In this document: positions 18,601 to 21,905 of the stretch, one piece after another | Layout: each line of letters opens with the position of its first letter | Numbering within the stretch: the stretch's first letter is position 1 | Assembly (NCBI GenBank): GCA_016987375.1 | Contig: PJRA01000263.1 | Coordinates: 806,669-828,573 of the forward strand | Reading direction: 5' to 3' | Length of the DNA: 21,905 nt | Origin: Brachionus koreanus | Taxonomy: Eukaryota; Rotifera; Eurotatoria; Ploima; Brachionidae | Made by a program: the position numbers and the translations under genes | Notes under the pieces: model-generated | Told to the model about the DNA's origin: nothing | The model's database searches: none | What the model saw: only the letters and a program-made list of their open reading frames with translations

Positions 18601-18613
18601 GTGGTTGTTTCAT
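11402..18613 (-). CDS. HCN: Hyperpolarization-activated cyclic-nucleotide-gated (HCN, Ih) channel, three coding exons
   Basis: The spliced product (exons 17710-18613, 15488-15753, 11402-12643) is 2412 nt, coding for 803 residues. HCN channels are tetrameric plasma-membrane cation channels opened by hyperpolarization and tuned by cAMP. Residues 1-198 are a polar, low-complexity N-terminus. The HCN domain is at about 199-246 (FVSMLQP, GHWIIHP), S1 at 247-271 and S2 at 279-298. S3 lies near 326-345. S4 (356-383) has R/K every third residue. S5 follows from about 400. The pore has CIGYG at 461-465 and S6 is at 475-501. The C-linker ([11 protein letters not shown]) leads to the cAMP-binding domain at about 578-695, with FGEICLLT and the ligand-phosphate Arg 653. 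Val replaces the mammalian Thr after that Arg. The short basic/Ser-rich tail ends SPPVFS and lacks the vertebrate SNL end. All splice sites are GT-AG and keep frame. The gene looks intact and functional. Orthology is to the metazoan HCN family as a whole, most like arthropod Ih channels in the pore and C-linker from memory. Confidence 0.95.
13146..13290. repeat. Degenerate tandem repeat with about 20-bp period
   Basis: Units near 13166, 13186, 13206, 13227 and 13271 share the pattern CTGTGACACTTAAATATTTT with several substitutions. Spacing is 20, 20 and 21 bp in the clear part. A weaker unit precedes them and a disrupted one lies between the last two. Confidence 0.4.
13660..14115 (+). mobile_element. 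Tc1/mariner transposase relic, N-terminal part (copy 2)
   Basis: From 13862 the plus strand encodes [17 protein letters not shown] and then [25 protein letters not shown], a helix-turn-helix DNA-binding domain of Tc1/mariner type, followed by two stops near 14000. Bases 14058-14112 match copy 1 on the other strand (10590-10644). Upstream, two related subterminal motifs, GTGTATACTGACATAAG (about 13667) and GTGTAACTGATGTAAG (about 13725), may be transposase-binding repeats. No catalytic region follows, so the copy is truncated and dead. Confidence 0.65.
14326..14512. mobile_element. 187-bp TTAA-flanked MITE (copy 2 of the dispersed repeat)
   Basis: The element begins CACTAGTA after TTAA (14322-14325) and ends with the inverted CTAGTG before TTAA (14513-14516). 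There is no ORF. Its right 105 bp match bases 11-115 of the window. TTAA duplications and a CACTAG start are compatible with a non-autonomous piggyBac-type element, but the terminal inverted repeat is only 7-8 bp, so the superfamily call is tentative. Confidence 0.55.
14855..14897. repeat. 43-bp imperfect palindrome
   Basis: CCGTTTGAAA (14863-14872) pairs with TTTCAAGCGG (14881-14890) with one mismatch. GTATAT and ATATAC extend the stem outward. It lies inside HCN intron 2. Confidence 0.5.
15310..15393. other. Two-stem hairpin in a GC-richer island of HCN intron 2
   Basis: The outer arms AATGTCGACTG (15310-15320) and CAGTCAACATT (15383-15393) pair at 10 of 11 positions; on the minus strand the odd pair becomes G-U. 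The inner arms CAACTGC (15321-15327) and GCAGTTG (15363-15369) pair perfectly. The base composition is far less AT-rich than the surroundings. It may be a structured RNA, a MITE core or a decayed repeat. Confidence 0.45.
15488..15753 (-). other. HCN: HCN coding exon 2 (S3, S4 voltage sensor)
   Basis: The exon is 266 nt. The acceptor ATAAAAAG precedes GT-GTT-TTA, which completes the split Gly and continues [16 protein letters not shown]. It ends in HQWEE at GAG before the consensus donor GTAAGT (15487 downward), in phase 0. It encodes residues 303-390, including SSIPLDYIF and the S4 array of eight regularly spaced basic residues with a Ser in the middle. Confidence 0.92.
15821..15851. repeat. 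A18-T13 homopolymer palindrome
   Basis: This is an uninterrupted run of 18 A followed by 13 T, about 70-100 bases upstream of the HCN exon 2 acceptor on the minus strand. Confidence 0.8.
16957..17063. repeat. Nested inverted repeats with TGACTTA motifs
   Basis: GCTTGTTT (16957-16964) pairs with AAACAAGC (17056-17063), and inside them AAGTCAAA (16982-16989) pairs with TTTGACTT (17012-17019). GACTTA-like words recur at 17015, 17030 and 17049. This is a possible small decayed element. Confidence 0.35.
17710..18613 (-). other. HCN: HCN coding exon 1 (N-terminus, HCN domain, S1-S2)
   Basis: The exon runs from the ATG at 18613 to ACT-G followed by the donor GTAAAT at 17709. It ends in phase 1 within the Gly of NFRTG, the conserved end of S2. 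A CTAAC and TTGCAG sit just before the ATG, so the start codon may lie directly after a splice acceptor (18615-18616). Confidence 0.92.
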
Positions 18614-18614
18614 T

Positions 18615-18616
18615 CT
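18615..18616 (-). promoter_or_regulatory. Candidate splice acceptor just before the HCN start codon
   Basis: On the minus strand CTAAC, a branch-site-like word, is followed 5 bases later by TTGCAG and one base later by the ATG. This fits either a 5'UTR intron or a spliced-leader trans-splice site; the sequence alone cannot tell which. Confidence 0.3.
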
Positions 18617-21600
18617 GCAAGCATAGTTAGCTTTTTTTTTCTTAAAGAGACATTTTTTCTAAATTAAAATAAAAACGTACTTTAAGATCAAAATCAAAAA
18701 TTGAATTTTTTTTGTGCCAAAAACAAGAGGTTTTTCTAATGAAAAATTACTTGGAAAATAGACTGTTTTTTGCTTCAAAGGACTTGAAAAGCTAAAAATT
18801 AGTTTTTATAAAAAAATTTTTTTGGAATTTCCTTTATTTTTTCAAAAAACAAAAGCTGATAAGAAAATAAATTTTTTGCTATTTTTACTCAAGTAATATT
18901 TAGAATAAATGAACCTTAAATTAAAAATTGATTATTTACTTGAATTCTTTTGACCAAACAATTAATAAAAACGCTTGTATCTATTGACTTTTTAGAATTG
19001 CTTAATGAATTATAGTTAAACAAATATTAATTGCAGATATTTCATTCTAATTTTTTAAAAAAAATTTATTTTTAATTAGCTATAAGGATTTAATACTGGA
19101 AATAAAGAGGAAAATAAATTTACATATTTGATTGTATTTGTAAATAAAAATTACTCGAAAATAGTTTGAAAAATTCAAAATTATTTATGAAATCATTACC
19201 AGAAAATCGAATTTTTTCTACTATTAATTTTTTTTTAAAGCTCTCTAGACTAAGCTTTTCTAGAAATTATTTTTCATGTTTTTATTATAAATCAACAATT
19301 TTAAACTGTCATCAAAAAACAAATTCTAATCTTTTAATATTTTCAAAAAGTTCAAATAGGCTTTTAATTTTATAAAATTTTAGGGAAAACAAATTTCCTC
19401 TTTGGAAGATTAGATCTTTTTTTTAAAAGCCGGAAAAAAAAGGGTTTCATTAAAACCATTAACGTTTCATTCATTCCAAAACAAGCATCTAAATGTAAAT
19501 TTGATTAGTCATTTAATATTTATAGCTTAAAGTACTAGATCAATAAATTCAAAATAAAGTTTAAATCTACTTAAAAAAATTTAAGCTTCAAATATTTAAA
19601 AAAAGTGCCAAACAGTAGAAACATATTAGTTTTAATGTTCAATTCCTAATTCCCTAAATTTTAGAATCGGTTTATAAAAGCTTTATTATATAATTTTACA
19701 TATATTTGAAATTTAAATATTTTATTTTTAGAACTAAAAAAAATATAATCAATTAAAAAGAAGACAACAAAAATGAATTAATTTTTCTACAACGACTTTA
19801 TTAATTTAACTTGAATTTTCTAAATTACAGATTTATTTAAATAATTTTAAAAATTTTTTTTTTTAAATTTGTCATAGATTTTTCTTAGTATTTGCTGAAA
19901 AATTCAAATTAATAAGAATTTAATGAGAATTAAAATTTTTTCCAAAACCGATTCTTCTTAAAACTATCGAATCGTTCTATCAACCCTACCTTCACAATAA
20001 TTTAAACTTTATTTAAGATTTGCTTTTGAATAAAATAATTGATGTATAGTCTAAAATCAAAGGTAATGAAATTTAAATTGCATAATACTTGATTACTTAA
20101 TTAATAATCATTTTCTAAAAAAGTTGATTTAAATGAAAACAAGATAATTTATAATACAAATAAAAAGATTCTAAAACTCAACACTTAATTTGTTATTTAA
20201 TGCACTTGTAACACATTTAAACTTTAATTTTCTAGTTTTTTTTGTTTCTTTTAAAACAAAGATTGAATGCCAAAATATAAAAATGAAATTGAAACTAAGA
20301 ATTCTTCCATAATTCATTAAAAAAGCAATAGTTACCAAAAATGAAATTATATTGATTTTTTTTAAACAATTCTAATACTTTTCAGGTACAGAGTCAGAAA
20401 TTAAACCTGTTTAATCTTATTTTTGCATATTCTTATCAAAATATTTGAAAATTTTATTTTTTGAACCTTTAGAAAATAAAATATAAATGAAAATTTTTAA
20501 ATTAGAAAAATTGAAAAATGTGGTCTATCTTATACTCAGGTTTCAATTAAATTTTTAAGACTAATTTTTTATAAATTATTTCCTTGAAAATTGGTATTTG
20601 TCGCTTTATTTTGCCTTCATATGTCTATAATCCAGAGAAAAAAGTGTCGAATATTGGATTATATTTGTCAAATTAATCCGGTTAACAACAAATCTTTCAT
20701 GGAGCCTAAATTAAGCCTTTTTTATTAAATTTATACTGACTGATTTTCCCAATAAGTTATGCTTACACAAATCAAGATAATTTATTTTTATGATCGTTTG
20801 TCTGCTGAATTGTCTTTAGATATGTTATACCAAAATTGATTTTTGGCAAAAAAATTCATTTAATCTTGAAAAAAATTGTATATCTTAAGGTAAAATAATA
20901 TAAAAATAGTTTCTATTTTTAAAAGCATTCTCCAATTATTTATAAAACACCCAAATTTTCCATTGAATCGATTCATTTTAGCTGATCATGCAAAAAATAA
21001 TTAAGAAATTAATATCACAATTTTAATCATTTTTAAACATTGAGCGATTTTCACAACGCCAGCGAACTTCATGCATCATAATAAAATTAATTTCTCCTTT
21101 TAAGTGATAAAAATTAATTAGTACATTAACCTCTAAATTTAATAAGACAAATCGATTTTATTTAAATCCTTATTCTATCATAAAACTATTTGTGGATTAA
21201 GAACTGCATCTAGACATTAATTAATTAAAAATCAATACAAAATGTCAAATATTGTTAGAAAATATATTTAAAAAATTAATAAAAAATTAACTAAAACCGA
21301 TTTTGTATAACCAGAAATTTTTCTGTGCAATAAATCCAAATGTTTTTTTAAAAATTTTACTGTTTTGCAGATGAGTGGTCAATAGTCAAATTTTATTTTC
21401 TTGGTCTTATATTTGAAGGAGCTAATTAATAAATTGATAAAATTTTTTTTCATTTTTATTTATTTAATGATTTTGTCTGCTAAAGGAGCTGTTAGTTTCT
21501 TTAGACTTAAAAAATAATAGAAACAAAAACAAAGTTGTATAAGATAAAAAAAATTAATTGTTTTCTCTATATTTTTAATTGTTCCAGAAATTCAAAATTT

Positions 21601-21905
21601 AAGTGCTATCTAAATTTCTAATTTGTGACTTGAAATTCGAAATCTACATCCTGTGAAACTCGTAATTCCATAATATTTTGAAAGACTCAAAAAAAATTTT
21701 TTCCTAGAGATGTAAAAAAACTTAAAATCCTTTAAAAAATTTTTTTTTTCAGACTTTCTTTATATTAAAAAATTATATAAATTATGATAGAGCATAAGAT
21801 TTTTAACACTGAGTTAAAAAGGCAAAATGAAAATAATTTTGTATTTTTACATTTTAATATTTTTAGATTTTATGTGCATTATTTAAAAAAACTTTTGTTT
21901 ACCAA
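18617..21905. other. AT-rich region upstream of HCN, no gene seen
   Basis: This stretch of 3.3 kb is low complexity with dense stops. One 69-codon open frame near 19166-19375 starts at a non-ATG codon and shows no recognisable content. The HCN promoter is expected here, but I cannot point to a specific element. Confidence 0.5.

Noticed and set aside
19166..19375. 69-codon plus-strand open frame
   Set aside because: Non-ATG start with Ser/Leu/Phe/Lys content expected from AT-rich noncoding DNA.
1..21905. CRISPR array, bacterial operon or phage content
   Set aside because: No regularly spaced repeats, no ribosome binding sites, no clustered genes; introns and LINEs show a eukaryotic nuclear sequence.

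Overview
This is a very AT-rich stretch of animal nuclear DNA (roughly four fifths A+T by eye). The eukaryotic origin shows in a metazoan HCN channel gene split by GT-AG introns, in AATAAA poly(A) signals, and in decayed non-LTR retrotransposons and Tc1/mariner elements. The protein and repeat types would suit a small spiralian such as a monogonont rotifer (Brachionus-like), but that assignment is inference.

Layout. Bases 1-115 are the right end of a TTAA-flanked repeat whose second copy lies at 14326-14512. Bases 538-2127 hold two facing, almost identical 77-bp segments, each coding for the same signal peptide but leading into different tails; a small TA-flanked inverted-repeat element lies between them. 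Bases 2190-4550 are AT-rich with no gene seen. A broken jockey/CR1-type reverse transcriptase relic occupies about 4550-5742. A 5'-truncated CR1/L2-type LINE end, bounded by 13-bp target-site duplications, occupies 6049-6569.

A single-exon gene at 7032-9344 (+) encodes a 770-residue secretory-pathway protein with a divergent leucine-rich-repeat-like ectodomain and seven membrane helices. It looks like a lineage-specific orphan receptor. A nest of dead mobile DNA follows at 9626-10660: a LINE C-terminal fragment abutting a Tc1/mariner transposase relic whose second D and E are 37 residues apart.

The minus strand from 18613 down to 11402 carries a complete HCN-type (Ih) channel gene in three coding exons, 803 residues in all: N-terminus, HCN domain and S1-S2; then S3-S4; then S5, pore, S6, C-linker, cyclic-nucleotide-binding domain and tail. 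Its introns hold a second Tc1/mariner relic, the TTAA-flanked MITE, several hairpins, a degenerate 20-bp tandem repeat and a possible hAT end. Bases 18617-21905, upstream of the HCN gene, are AT-rich with nothing I can name.

The two confident genes (HCN channel and orphan 7TM receptor) are independent transcription units on opposite strands with convergent 3' ends. Cyclic-nucleotide gating of HCN channels by GPCR signalling is known biology, but nothing in this window ties these two together.
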